From Sva-07 sp963728195 (GTDB taxonomy: Bacteria; Actinomycetota; Acidimicrobiia; Acidimicrobiales; Ilumatobacteraceae): 64,000 nt of DNA. The DNA is taken from the NCBI GenBank assembly GCA_963728195.1, contig CAVSIX010000007.1, forward strand, positions 62,001-126,000. The letters are read 5' to 3'. Every line of letters starts with the position of its first letter. The stretch's first letter is position 1. A model generated the notes under the pieces. It saw nothing but the letters and a program-made list of their open reading frames with translations, made no database searches and was not told the DNA's origin. Shown here in pieces: positions 41,971 through 51,014 of the stretch. A program made the translations under genes and the position numbers.

Positions 41971-42534
41971 GTGCGTTTCGCAGCCGTCTTCGCCATCGTC
42001 GTCGCCACCGCCGCAATCGCTGCGTGCGGAGACGCTTCCGACGGTGACGCCTCGACCGGCCCGGAATCCGCCCCGACCGTCCTGACCACCGCCGATCAGG
42101 CCGAGACCATGAGCGGCGAGGTGATCTGCGAGCGTCTGTCCGTCGCATCGGTCACCAGCGACACCGGGCTCGACATCACGCGGTCGTCGCCTGCCACCAC
42201 CCCGACGCCGAACTGCTCCTACGAGTACACGACCGACGCCGGTGGGCTGTCGACGCTGACCGTGTCCTCGATGCGCGCCGACGACGTGGATGCCCTCACG
42301 GGCACCGACGCCTTCGGTCTCGTCGTGAACGACAGCGAGTCGGTCGCCGGTGCACCGGTCGACACCCAGGAGGTGTCGGCGGGCGATGCGGCAGTCCGCA
42401 TCTCGGGCGCCTCGATGCACGTCGGTGTCGTACAGCTCGGTGAACGGGTGCTGATGGTGGTCATCCCGGTCGACGACGTGGAAACCGATGCGGTCGACCG
42501 CCTGATCGCAACGATGGCCACGACGCTCGGCTGA
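41971..42534 (+). CDS. Putative lipoprotein
   Basis: 187 aa from a GTG at 41971, chosen because it places a signal peptide (RFAAVFAIVVATAAIAAC) directly at the start; the longer frame adds only shadow sequence. Lipobox AIAAC with Cys 19. The mature part has two Cys (in SGEVICERL and TPNCSYEY) and repeated beta-strand text such as LSTLTVSSMRADDVDALTG and MHVGVVQLGERVLMVVIPV, resembling DUF3558-like secreted lipoproteins. Function unknown. Confidence 0.75.
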   Translation: MRFAAVFAIVVATAAIAACGDASDGDASTGPESAPTVLTTADQAETMSGEVICERLSVASVTSDTGLDITRSSPATTPTPNCSYEYTTDAGGLSTLTVSSMRADDVDALTGTDAFGLVVNDSESVAGAPVDTQEVSAGDAAVRISGASMHVGVVQLGERVLMVVIPVDDVETDAVDRLIATMATTLG

Positions 42535-42558
42535 GGAACCCGCCTCGGCCGGGCGCGC

Positions 42559-43431
42559 TCACGTGGCCGCGAGGACCGCAGCGAGAAGCGACCGGCCCAT
42601 CCGCGAGAACCGGTCGTTGTCGGCCGAGTTCAAGACGTAGAGCAGCGCGAAGTGCAGCGCCCACGCCTCGGCCCGACTCCACGTGGCGTCGTCGATCCCG
42701 CCGACGGCTGCGCGGAACTCGTCGCGGGCGTCGGCGTCGAACAGCATCCAGGCGACCGCGAGGTCCACGGCAGGATCGCCGGAGGTGACGTCACCGAAGT
42801 CGAGCACCGCACAGATCGATCCGTCGACTGCCACGAGGTTGGCGGAGTGGAGGTCTCCGTGCAGCCAGACCGGCGGACCGGACCACTCGTCGACCGCCGC
42901 GAGGTCTTCGAACCGCTCGAGCGTGCGTGCGCCGTCGATCTGTTCGCCGAGCCGCTCGACGTTCGTCACGACGCGCGGTCGCAGACCGCCGATCGGCTGT
43001 CCGCGGAACTCGTTGAACGGGGCCTCGGGTGGGGCGGGTTCATGCAGTGCTGCCACGAATGCGCCCAAGCGCCGGGCGTCGCCGACCGGGTCCGTCAGCG
43101 TCACGTCGGCCGCGACGTCGCCGTCGAACCAGGGACAGATGCTCCACGACCACGGATACACGCTCGACGGCCGTCCGATGCGCACCGGCGCTGCGATCGG
43201 AATCGGCAGGCGCGACGCCATCGCAGGCACCCAGCGATGCTCGTGTTCGATCAGCTGGGCGCCGGCCTGGCGACGTGGCATCCGCACGGCGAGGGCCGTC
43301 CCCAGGCGGACGATCGCATTGTCCCAGCCGTTCGCGACCGGCGACAGGTCGAGGTCGGCCAGGTCGGGGTGCTGCTCGACGAGCAGCGAGCGGACGAGCT
43401 CGGCCGTGACGTCGATCTCGGCGGCGGGCAT
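42559..43431 (-). CDS. Aminoglycoside phosphotransferase-family kinase
   Basis: 290 aa from the ATG at 43431; a GTG at 43446 is an alternative. Kinase landmarks: NGWDNAIVRLGTALAVRMPR (nucleotide lysine region), then PPVWLHGDLHSANLVAVDG (Brenner motif with catalytic Asp) and AVLDFGDVTSGDPAVDLAVA (metal Asp). The substrate is unknown; this family includes kinases of antibiotics, choline, homoserine and sugars. Lies downstream of the DEAD-box helicase, 20 bases away. Confidence 0.88.
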   Translation of the reverse strand: MPAAEIDVTAELVRSLLVEQHPDLADLDLSPVANGWDNAIVRLGTALAVRMPRRQAGAQLIEHEHRWVPAMASRLPIPIAAPVRIGRPSSVYPWSWSICPWFDGDVAADVTLTDPVGDARRLGAFVAALHEPAPPEAPFNEFRGQPIGGLRPRVVTNVERLGEQIDGARTLERFEDLAAVDEWSGPPVWLHGDLHSANLVAVDGSICAVLDFGDVTSGDPAVDLAVAWMLFDADARDEFRAAVGGIDDATWSRAEAWALHFALLYVLNSADNDRFSRMGRSLLAAVLAAT

Positions 43432-43451
43432 GTTGACCACCGCCACGTCGA

Positions 43452-44741
43452 TCAGAGCGTTTCGAACTCGGGGAGGTGCAACAGGCGCGAGTCGTTCGAG
43501 AAGACCTCGATCGGCTTCTCGGTCGGCAGCCGCATCCCGCGCTGCAGGATGCGCATCTGGGTGTGCTGGTTGTACTCCACCAGCGTGACCGCCCAGCCGT
43601 CGCGCCCGGCGCGAGCGGTGCGACCCGAACGGTGCAGGTAGTCCTTGACGTCCTTGGCCGGTTCGTAGTGGATCACCGCACCGATGTCGTCGATGTCGAT
43701 GCCCCGGGCGGCGACGTCGGTGGCGACGAGCACCGAGAGCTTGCCCTCGGCGAACTTGCGCAGGATGCGTTCGCGTCCGCTCTGCTGCATGTCGCCGTGC
43801 AGCGGACCGGCGTCGACACCGAGGTCCTCGAGGTTGCGCGCGACCCGGTCGCAGTTGCGCTTGGTCTGGCAGAAGACGAGCACCTTGGGGATGGACTTCG
43901 CGATCGAGCCGATCACCTTGTCCTTGTCCATGTGGTGCACGGCGAGGAACAGGTGGTGCATCGTGCCGACGGTGTCGGTCGCTTCGTCGATCGCGACGGT
44001 GACCGGGTCGGTCTGATAGTGCCGGATCAGGTGGCCGACATCGCCGTCGAGTGTCGCCGAGAACAGCATCGTCTGGTTGCGGCTGCCGCAGTGGCGCAGG
44101 ATCCACTCGACCTGCGGGGTGAACCCGTCGTCGGCCATGCGGTCGGCTTCGTCGAGCGTGACGATCTGCATGTCGTCGAGCGAGACCTCGTTCGACTTGA
44201 TCAGGTCGATCAGGCGCAGCGGCGTGGCGATCACGATCTCGACGCCCTTGGCGAGCTCGTCGACCTGATGGTGCCGGGAGGCGCCGCCGTACACCGGGAG
44301 CACTCGCATGCCGGCGTGGTGGGCGACAGGCTCGAGGACCTCGGCCACCTGCACGGCGAGTTCGCGTGTCGGCACCAGCACCAGACCGAGTGGGCGCGAC
44401 GGTTCGGCCTTGTCGGTGATCCGAGCGAGCATCGGCACGCCGAAGGCGAGCGTCTTGCCAGAGCCGGTCTTGGCCCGGCCACAGACGTCCTTGCCGGTGA
44501 CGGCCACGGGGATCGCCTCGGTCTGGATGGCGAACGGCTGTGCGAATCCGCACGCTGCGAGCCCGTCGTCGATCCGCTCGGGCACACCGAGTTCGAAGAA
44601 CCCTGTCGGGGCCTCGACCGGGGGGAGAACGTTGAAGGAGGTGAGATTCGAGGTGTTGACGTGGCCACCGTCGTACGGCTGGCCTGCGGGGCGAGTGCGC
44701 TGGCGACGGGGCGCTCCTCGTCGCGTTGTTGGTTCAGTCAT
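43452..44741 (-). CDS. DEAD-box ATP-dependent RNA helicase
   Basis: 429 aa. All motifs are present: Q motif GFAQPFAIQTEAIPV, motif I AKTGSGKT near 90-97, PTRELAVQVAEVLEP, motif II DEADRMADDGF, SAT in MLFSATLDGD, and in the second half VLVATDVAARGIDIDDIGAV and HRSGRTARAGRDG. The N-terminal 40 residues are basic and disordered. RhlE/CsdA-like; probably unwinds structured RNA in ribosome assembly or decay. It is divergent from the leuA leader, with 71 bases between. Confidence 0.94.
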   Translation of the reverse strand: MTEPTTRRGAPRRQRTRPAGQPYDGGHVNTSNLTSFNVLPPVEAPTGFFELGVPERIDDGLAACGFAQPFAIQTEAIPVAVTGKDVCGRAKTGSGKTLAFGVPMLARITDKAEPSRPLGLVLVPTRELAVQVAEVLEPVAHHAGMRVLPVYGGASRHHQVDELAKGVEIVIATPLRLIDLIKSNEVSLDDMQIVTLDEADRMADDGFTPQVEWILRHCGSRNQTMLFSATLDGDVGHLIRHYQTDPVTVAIDEATDTVGTMHHLFLAVHHMDKDKVIGSIAKSIPKVLVFCQTKRNCDRVARNLEDLGVDAGPLHGDMQQSGRERILRKFAEGKLSVLVATDVAARGIDIDDIGAVIHYEPAKDVKDYLHRSGRTARAGRDGWAVTLVEYNQHTQMRILQRGMRLPTEKPIEVFSNDSRLLHLPEFETL

Positions 44742-44812
44742 GTTGCGGTCCAGCGTACCGGCACCGCCGCGACGAGCGCGAGACGACTCGACTCGTGCTA
44801 GAGTTGCCGTCG

Positions 44813-44845
44813 ATGTTGCGCCACGGCCTCCTTCTGCTTACGTAG
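44813..44845 (+). CDS. leuL: Leucine leader peptide of leuA
   Basis: Ten codons, MLRHGLLLLT then TAG, with five Leu codons of three kinds (TTG, CTC, CTT, CTG, CTT). An extended -10 box TGCTAGAGT lies seven to eight bases upstream, so the leader is probably leaderless. A hairpin and a strong terminator follow before leuA. This is a classical leucine attenuator. Confidence 0.85.
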   Translation: MLRHGLLLLT

Positions 44846-44873
44846 GGCGAGCGCCACATACTCGCGTTCGCCC
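44845..44873 (+). promoter_or_regulatory. Leader hairpin following leuL
   Basis: GGGCGA (44845-44850) pairs TCGCCC (44868-44873), extended by GCG/CGC with a two-base bulge. It begins at the leuL stop codon, where a stalled or finished ribosome would decide its formation. Confidence 0.6.
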
Positions 44874-44875
44874 GC

Positions 44876-44912
44876 ACCCCCCGCCCTCCGGCCGGGGGGT
44901 TCTTGCTTTTTC
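44876..44912 (+). terminator. Attenuator terminator before leuA
   Basis: ACCCCCCGCC pairs GGCCGGGGGGT around a CTCC loop, with one bulged base, followed by TTCTTGCTTTTT. A strong intrinsic terminator between the leader peptide and leuA. Confidence 0.85.
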
Positions 44913-44918
44913 CGCCCC

Positions 44919-44951
44919 GATCACGCCAGGGCTCAGACCCCAGGTGTGATC
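44919..44951. repeat. CACGCC-type palindromic repeat, copy 1
   Basis: GATCACGCC (44919-44927) pairs GGTGTGATC (44943-44951), with inner GGG/CCC around a CTCAGA centre. Related elements are at 53292-53331 and 55335-55365. Confidence 0.7.
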
Positions 44952-44988
44952 CGACCCACACGAACCACCGAACACCCAGGAGAATCCG

Positions 44989-46710
44989 ATGCCTCCCCAG
45001 AACGTCACCCCGAAGCCGATGCCCTTCGAGAAGTACACGCCGTTCGTTCCGATCGTGCTCACCGACCGTACGTGGCCGAACGTCACCATCGACACGGCCC
45101 CGCTGTGGTGCTCGGTCGACCTGCGCGACGGCAACCAGGCACTGATCGACCCGATGGACCCCACCCGCAAGATGCGCATGTTCGAAGAACTGGTGGCGAT
45201 GGGGTTCAAGGAGATCGAGGTCGGTTTCCCGTCCGCCAGCCAGCCCGACTACGACTTCGTGCGCCAGCTGATCGACGAGGACCGCATCCCCGACGACGTC
45301 ACCATCCAGGTGCTCGTGCAGTGCCGCCAGGAACTGATCGAACGCACCTACGAATGCATCCAGGGTGCGCCGCGTGCGATCGTGCACTTCTACAACTCGA
45401 CCAACCCACTGCAGCGCGAGGTCGTGTTCGGTCTGGACAAGAACGGCATCATCGACGTCGCCGTCAACGGAGCGAAGCTCTGCCGCAAGCTCGAGCACGC
45501 CGCCGGCGACACGCAGATCCGCTACGAGTACTCGCCGGAGAGCTTCACGCTCACCGAGCCCGAGTTCGCGATCGAGGTGTGCGAAGCAGTGATGGACGTG
45601 GTCGAGCCGACGCCCGACAATCCGATCGTCCTGAACCTCCCTGCGACCGTCGAGTGCTACTCGCCCAACGTCTACGGCGACGTCATCGAATGGTTCGGTC
45701 GCACGATCAAGGATCGCGACTCGGTGATCATCTCGCTGCACCCGCACAACGATCGTGGATGTGCGGTCGCCGCCGCCGAATTCGGCGTGATGGCCGGCGC
45801 CGACCGGGTGGAGGGCACGCTGTTCGGCAACGGCGAACGCACCGGCAACGTCGACATCGTCACGCTCGCCATGAACCTGTTCATGAACGGTGTCGACCCA
45901 GAACTCGACATCAACGACATCGACAAACTGCGCCGCACCGCCGAGTACTGCAACCGTCTCCCCGTGCATCCCCGGCACCCCTACGCCGGCGACCTCGTCT
46001 ACACGGCGTTCTCCGGCAGCCACCAGGATGCGATCAAGAAGGGATTCGAAGCGCTCGACGCCAAGCGCGACGACGCCGGCGAGTACCCGCAGTGGGGCGT
46101 GCCGTACCTGCCGATCGACCCGGCACACGTCGGACGTTCCTACGAGGCCGTCATCCGTGTGAACAGCCAGTCCGGCAAGGGAGGTGTCGCCTACGTGATG
46201 AAGGCCGAGCACGGCTTCGACCTGCCCCGTCGTCTGCAGATCGAGTTCTCGAAGACGATCCAGCACATCACCGAGGACTCCGGCACCGAGATCGGCCCTG
46301 GTGTCATGTGGGACGCCTTCCAGGCCGAGTACCTGCCGGAGGAGCCGGTGTTCCGGTTGCGCAGCCACGAGCTGCACACCCGCACCGGCGACGACGGCGG
46401 CAACACGTCGATCCAGGCGCAGCTCGAGATCGACGGCACCGCACACTCGATCTACGGCGAAGGTGACGGTCCGGTCGAGGCGTTCGTCGCCGCCCTGGTC
46501 GCCGAGTTCGGCGAGCGGGTCGACGGGCACTTCGACGTCCTCGACTACGCCGAGCACGCCATCGGCAAGGGGTCCAACGCCCAGGCGGCGGCGTACCTCG
46601 AAACCGTCAGCGACGGCGGCCGCGTGCGGTGGGGCATCGGCATCGACCCCAACATCACGACGGCGTCGCTGCGCGCGGTGCTCTGCGCATTCGAGCGCCA
46701 CCAGCGCTGA
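44989..46710 (+). CDS. leuA: 2-isopropylmalate synthase
   Basis: 573 aa, the long actinobacterial (LeuA2) form. First committed step of leucine synthesis from 2-ketoisovalerate and acetyl-CoA. Landmarks: LWCSVDLRDGNQALIDPMDP, KEIEVGFPSASQPDYDFVR, ISLHPHNDRGCAVAAAE with metal-ligand His residues, and GTLFGNGERTGNVDIVTLAM. The C-terminal regulatory domain (about 440-570, with GGNTSIQAQLEIDGTAHSIY) binds leucine for feedback inhibition. Preceded by the leuL attenuator, so controlled both in transcription and in activity. Confidence 0.97.
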   Translation: MPPQNVTPKPMPFEKYTPFVPIVLTDRTWPNVTIDTAPLWCSVDLRDGNQALIDPMDPTRKMRMFEELVAMGFKEIEVGFPSASQPDYDFVRQLIDEDRIPDDVTIQVLVQCRQELIERTYECIQGAPRAIVHFYNSTNPLQREVVFGLDKNGIIDVAVNGAKLCRKLEHAAGDTQIRYEYSPESFTLTEPEFAIEVCEAVMDVVEPTPDNPIVLNLPATVECYSPNVYGDVIEWFGRTIKDRDSVIISLHPHNDRGCAVAAAEFGVMAGADRVEGTLFGNGERTGNVDIVTLAMNLFMNGVDPELDINDIDKLRRTAEYCNRLPVHPRHPYAGDLVYTAFSGSHQDAIKKGFEALDAKRDDAGEYPQWGVPYLPIDPAHVGRSYEAVIRVNSQSGKGGVAYVMKAEHGFDLPRRLQIEFSKTIQHITEDSGTEIGPGVMWDAFQAEYLPEEPVFRLRSHELHTRTGDDGGNTSIQAQLEIDGTAHSIYGEGDGPVEAFVAALVAEFGERVDGHFDVLDYAEHAIGKGSNAQAAAYLETVSDGGRVRWGIGIDPNITTASLRAVLCAFERHQR

Positions 46711-46729
46711 CGCAACTACAGTCGCGCCG

Positions 46730-47152
46730 ATGTCGTCGATCGGTACCGCACTGCGCAGGACACTGCTCCTCCTGGTGATCGCTGCCGCCGTCGGCGCAGC
46801 GGTGTCGTTGCGACGCGGCCAGTCGTCGACGCCGGCGCCCGCCGCACCGCCGCAGTGGCCGCCGTGGCCCGCAGATCCGCAACGGTCCGGCGCAACGCGA
46901 ACCGATCACGCGGCGCCGGCCGAGCCCACCGCAGCACCGACGCCGTCTCCGTCTCCACTCGGGGGCGGTAGCGGATGGCTGCCGGCGCACGCCGACGGCT
47001 CGGCTCCCGAGACCCATCCGATCAAGGTCAACGTGTCCTCCGGCATCTTCCACGTACCGGGCGGACGGTTCTACGACCGGACCAAGCCGCAACGCTGCTA
47101 TCCGACTGCCGCCGCCGCCGAAGCCGACGGCTACCGTCGGTCGAAGACGTGA
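46730..47152 (+). CDS. Membrane-anchored protein with C-terminal sunset-type domain
   Basis: 140 aa from the ATG at 46730. One N-terminal membrane helix (9-27, LRRTLLLLVIAAAVGAAVSL), a Pro/Ala-rich linker (35-90), and a C-terminal domain IKVNVSSGIFHVPGGRFYDR followed by RCYPTAAAAEADGYRRSK. That ending (HVPGGRFYxRT...C.PTA.EAEA.GYR.SK) is the small 'sunset'/Ada-like domain seen in nucleases and surface proteins; no enzyme domain accompanies it here. Starts 19 bases after leuA. Confidence 0.78.
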   Translation: MSSIGTALRRTLLLLVIAAAVGAAVSLRRGQSSTPAPAAPPQWPPWPADPQRSGATRTDHAAPAEPTAAPTPSPSPLGGGSGWLPAHADGSAPETHPIKVNVSSGIFHVPGGRFYDRTKPQRCYPTAAAAEADGYRRSKT

Positions 47153-47189
47153 TCGACATCGACCGCGAACGAGCCGTGAGGAGAACGAC

Positions 47190-47381
47190 ATGAAGGTGAG
47201 CGTCGACTTCGACGTGTGCGCATCCACCGGCGCCTGCATGCAGGTGTGCCCCGAGGTGTTCGAGGTCCGCAGCGACGGCTACCTCTACATCCTCCAGGAG
47301 GAGCCGGGCCCCGACGTCGCCGAACGGGTCCGTGAGGCCGCCGACCTCTGTCCGACTGCCGCGATCACCGTCGAGGAGTGA
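47190..47381 (+). CDS. Ferredoxin, probably [3Fe-4S]
   Basis: 63 aa. Cys 10, 16, 20 and 54 in VCASTGACMQVCPEVFEV and ADLCPTAAI. The position expected for the second cluster Cys (13) is Thr, which suggests a [3Fe-4S] cluster of the type that feeds electrons to cytochromes P450 or other oxygenases. No P450 is nearby. The ATG has GTGAGGAGAA upstream. pyrF begins eight bases after its stop. Confidence 0.9.
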   Translation: MKVSVDFDVCASTGACMQVCPEVFEVRSDGYLYILQEEPGPDVAERVREAADLCPTAAITVEE

Positions 47382-47388
47382 CGCACGC

Positions 47389-48196
47389 TTGAGGTTTCTC
47401 CGTCAACTCGACGCGTCGTGGAGCGCGTCGGGATCGATGCTGTGCGTCGGCCTCGACCCCGACCCGGCCAGGATGCCGCTGCCGCTCGACGGGGCGCGCG
47501 ACGCCACCGAGACGTTCTGCAAGGCGATCATCGACGCCACCGCCGATCTGGTGTGCGCGTTCAAGCCCCAGATCGCCTACTTCGCGAGCCAGGGCGAGGA
47601 GCGTGCGCTCGAGCGGATCTGCCGCTACGTGCGCGAAACGTATCCGGACGTCACGCTGATCCTCGATGCCAAGCGCGGCGACATCGGCCCGACCGCCGAG
47701 CACTATGCCGCGTGAGGCGTTCGGGCGCTACGGCGCTCACGCGGTCACGGTGAATCCCTATCTCGGCACCGATTCGGTCGCGCCGTACTTCGAGCACGGC
47801 GGCGGGATCATCGCACTGTGCCGCACGAGCAACCCAGGTGGCGACGACATCCAGTCGCTCGTCGCCGACGGCCGGCCGGTGTACGCGCACGTCGCGCACT
47901 TGGTGGCCGACGACTGGTCGACGCGCGGCGACTGTGGCCTCGTCGTCGGCGCCACGTACCCGGGCGAACTCGCCGACGTGCGTGCGATCGCCCCCGACGT
48001 GCCGATCCTCGTCCCCGGCGTCGGCGCGCAGGGCGGCGACGCCGTCCAGGTCGTCGAACACGGTGCACGCACCGACGGCCGCGGCCTCGTCGTCAGCTCG
48101 TCGCGGGCGATCCTCTACGCGAGCGCAGGTTCGGACTTCGCCGACGCCGCCCGAGCCGAGGCCCAACGCACCGCCGCCTCCCTCCACCTCCCCTGA
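47389..48196 (+). pseudogene. pyrF: Orotidine 5'-phosphate decarboxylase (type 2), one frameshift
   Basis: From a TTG at 47389 the protein reads RFLRQLDASW, CVGLDPDPARMPL and the catalytic ILDAKRGDIGPTAEHYAA, then meets a stop at 47715. The remainder, EAFGRYGAHAVTVNPYLG to LVPGVGAQGGDAVQVVEHG, continues in another frame to 48196. Removing one T near 47714 rejoins them as AEHYAAEAFGRYG. Total about 269 aa. The enzyme makes UMP and is normally essential, so a true null is unlikely and sequence error is the simplest reading. Confidence 0.88.
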
Positions 48197-48207
48197 CTCG
48201 CGGTCCG

Positions 48208-49773
48208 TCAGGCGGTGAGGCTGATGACCTCGAGGATGCCGGGTGCGGCGCGGAGGGCGTCGAGCACGTCGGCGGGCACCGGTGCGCTCGGCGCGATGAG
48301 CATGACCGCACTGTCGGAACCGGTGACGCGGCTCACGTCCATGTCGGAGATGTTGACGCCGGCGTCGCCCAGCAACGTGCCGACGGTACCGATCACACCG
48401 GGACGGTCGTCGTTCTGGATGACGACCATGTTGTCGACCGGCGGGACGTCGAAGGGCGTGTCGTCGATGTTGACGATGCGCTGCGCTGCTTTGGGGCCGG
48501 CGAGCGTGCCCGAGATCGAGTGCCCGCCACCGCGCAGCGTCAGCAGGTTGACGAAGTCGGCCGACGTCGCCGACGAGACGTCGCGGACCTCGACGCCGTG
48601 CTGCTTCGCGAGCTGCGGCGCATTGACGTAGGTGACCGCTTCATCGGAGATCACACCGAAGAACCCCTTGAGTACGGCAAGTTCGAGGATGCGCGTGTCG
48701 TAGCCGGCGATCTCGCCTTCGCAGCAGATCTCCAGCTCGGACGGCAGGCCGCCGACGAGCGAGACGAACAGGCTGCCGAGGCGCTCGGCCAGGGGCAGGT
48801 ACGGCCGGATCGTCTCGCTGGCCTCGGCCGCATTGACGTTGACGGCGAACGGGACGAACTCGCCGGCGAGGGCGAGCTGCACCATCGAAGCAATCGTGTC
48901 GCCGGCCTTGTCCTGTGCCTCGCGGGTGCTCGCACCGAGGTGCGGCGTGACGACGACGGAGTCGATCGCGAACAGTGGCGACTCGGTCATCGGTTCCGTG
49001 GAGAAGACGTCGAGCGCAGCACCGGCGATGATGCCCTCGCGCAGGCAGTCGGCGAGATCGCCCTCGTCGACGATGCCGCCACGGGCGACGTTGACCACGC
49101 GAAGGCTCGGCTTGGCCTTGAGCAGCAGATCACGATTGATCAGCCCCAGCGTCTCGGGCGTCTTCGGCAGGTGCACCGTGAGGAAGTCGGACTCGGCGAC
49201 GACCTGGTCGAGCGCCATCAGCTCGACGCCCATCTTCTTCGCCCGGTCGTCCGACACGAACGGGTCGTAGGCGACGAGGCGCATGCCGAAGCCCTTCGCC
49301 CGGTCGGCGACGAGCTTGCCGATCCGGCCCAGGCCGACGATGCCGAGCGTCTTGTCGGCGAGTTCGACACCTTCCCAGCGGCTGCGTTCCCAGCGGCCAT
49401 CCACGAGTGCGGCGTGCGCTTGGGGCACGTTGCGGGCCAATGCCATCAGCAGCGCCATCGTGTGCTCGGCAGCGGAGACGATGTTGCTCTGCGGTGCGTT
49501 GACCACCATCACGCCTCGGTTGGTCGCCGAGTCGACGTCGACGTTGTCGAGTCCGATGCCGGCGCGCCCGACGACCATCAGGTCGCTGCCGGCGGCCAGC
49601 ACGGCGTCGGTGACGTCGGTCGCCGAGCGGATGATCAGGGCGTGGGCGCCCGGTACGACGTCGAGCAGTTCGTCGGCGGAGAGCCCGAGCTGCACGTCGA
49701 CGTCGTGGCCGGCGGCGCGGAGGCGGTCGAGGCCCCCTTCGGCGATCTCTTCGGTGACCAGGATGCGAGCCAT
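48208..49773 (-). CDS. serA: D-3-phosphoglycerate dehydrogenase
   Basis: 521 aa, the long form with both the intervening and the ACT domain. NAD-binding LGIVGLGRIGKLVADRAKGF near 143-162, active-site NVARGGIVDEGDL, and HLGASTREAQDKAG with the catalytic His. The C-terminal ACT domain (about 450-521: MVVIQNDDRPGVIGTVGTLL and NISDMDVSR) gives serine feedback. First step of serine synthesis. AGAGGGG precedes the ATG. Divergent from the membrane protein at 49857, convergent with pyrF. Confidence 0.96.
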   Translation of the reverse strand: MARILVTEEIAEGGLDRLRAAGHDVDVQLGLSADELLDVVPGAHALIIRSATDVTDAVLAAGSDLMVVGRAGIGLDNVDVDSATNRGVMVVNAPQSNIVSAAEHTMALLMALARNVPQAHAALVDGRWERSRWEGVELADKTLGIVGLGRIGKLVADRAKGFGMRLVAYDPFVSDDRAKKMGVELMALDQVVAESDFLTVHLPKTPETLGLINRDLLLKAKPSLRVVNVARGGIVDEGDLADCLREGIIAGAALDVFSTEPMTESPLFAIDSVVVTPHLGASTREAQDKAGDTIASMVQLALAGEFVPFAVNVNAAEASETIRPYLPLAERLGSLFVSLVGGLPSELEICCEGEIAGYDTRILELAVLKGFFGVISDEAVTYVNAPQLAKQHGVEVRDVSSATSADFVNLLTLRGGGHSISGTLAGPKAAQRIVNIDDTPFDVPPVDNMVVIQNDDRPGVIGTVGTLLGDAGVNISDMDVSRVTGSDSAVMLIAPSAPVPADVLDALRAAPGILEVISLTA

Positions 49774-49856
49774 AGACCCCTCTGCTTATCGGGTCGGGCA
49801 GGGGACTTCCACGACGTTTGACGAACCGTTCACGGGTAGCCGGTACGTTCGGGGCG

Positions 49857-51014
49857 ATGACGCCCACGGAGCGCGCGAACGAGATCGAACGGTGGTTCGT
49901 GCAACGCGGCGTCCCGCACCTGGTCGAGACCGACACCGACGCCTCGAAACTCGACGCCTGGACCCGTGCGCTCCCGCTCCTCGTCGCGGCGTATCTGCTC
50001 CTGGGCCTCAACGCCCTCGACGTGCGCGACTGGTCATTGGCCCAGAACCTCGCCACCGCAGCGGCGGTGATCGCCATGCTGCTCGCCGCATGGGTGCTGT
50101 CCAACCGGTTGCGTGGGGTCGCGACGTTCGCACGCCCGACCGACATCGACGCGCCCGAGTTGCTGTTGTTCGTCTTCGGGCCGGCCGTTCCCGTCCTGGT
50201 GTTCGGGCAGGTCCGCGACGCGATCGAGAGTGTCGTGCTGGCGGCTGCCCTGCTGGTGGTGATCTACCTGTGGTCGTCGTACGGCGTCGGCGCCATCCTG
50301 CGTTGGGGTGCTCGCCGGTCGACCGGTCAGCTGACCGGTCTCGGTCCCCTGGTCGCCAAGGCGCTCCCCCTGCTGCTGGTCTTCAACACGTTCCTGTTCA
50401 TCAACGCCGAGGTGTGGGAGATGGCGGGCACGCTCGACGGTGGCGCCTTCGTGGTCGTCGTGCTGACCTTCTTCTCGCTCGGGGCGGTGTTCGCAGTCAG
50501 CCGGCTTCCCGGGTTCATCCGGGACGAGAACCGGTTCGGGTCGTGGAACGACATCGAGGTGTACCTCGAAGGCACGCCGGCCGAGACGGTCGAACTGCCG
50601 ACGACGGGCCCGACGCTCGACCCGCTGCGGCCGCGCCAACGGTTCAACATCGGACTGATCGTGCTGTTCGGCCAGGCGTTGCAGATCACACTGGTCGTGG
50701 CGGCGCTGACCGGGTTCTTCGTGTTCTTCGGGTTCATGGCGATCACCGCCGACACGATCACCCACTGGACCGGGCTGGAATCGGTCCGAGTGCTCGCCGA
50801 CGCCGGTTTCGGCGGTCGCACGCTCGTGCTCACCGAACCGCTGATCCGGGTGTCGGTGTTCCTCGGCGCATTCTCCGGCATGTACTTCACCGTCGTGCTC
50901 ACCACCGACGAGACGTACCAGCACGAGTTCGCGAGCGATGTCGGCCCCGAGATCCGGCAGATCCTCGCCGTGCGCACCGCCTATCACGTCGTCCGAGGGA
51001 CCCACGCCACGTGA
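49857..51014 (+). CDS. Multi-pass membrane protein of unknown function
   Basis: 385 aa from the ATG at 49857 (an upstream in-frame start at 49818 would place the promoter inside the gene). About eight hydrophobic segments, e.g. LLVAAYLLLGLNAL, VIAMLLAAWVLS, LLLVFNTFLFINAEVW, LQITLVVAALTGFFVFFGF. The polar middle has IRDENRFGSWNDIEVYLEG, and the last part TYQHEFASDVGPEIRQILAV faces the cytoplasm. No known family recognised. Its stop overlaps the GNAT gene start by four bases. Confidence 0.75.
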   Translation: MTPTERANEIERWFVQRGVPHLVETDTDASKLDAWTRALPLLVAAYLLLGLNALDVRDWSLAQNLATAAAVIAMLLAAWVLSNRLRGVATFARPTDIDAPELLLFVFGPAVPVLVFGQVRDAIESVVLAAALLVVIYLWSSYGVGAILRWGARRSTGQLTGLGPLVAKALPLLLVFNTFLFINAEVWEMAGTLDGGAFVVVVLTFFSLGAVFAVSRLPGFIRDENRFGSWNDIEVYLEGTPAETVELPTTGPTLDPLRPRQRFNIGLIVLFGQALQITLVVAALTGFFVFFGFMAITADTITHWTGLESVRVLADAGFGGRTLVLTEPLIRVSVFLGAFSGMYFTVVLTTDETYQHEFASDVGPEIRQILAVRTAYHVVRGTHAT

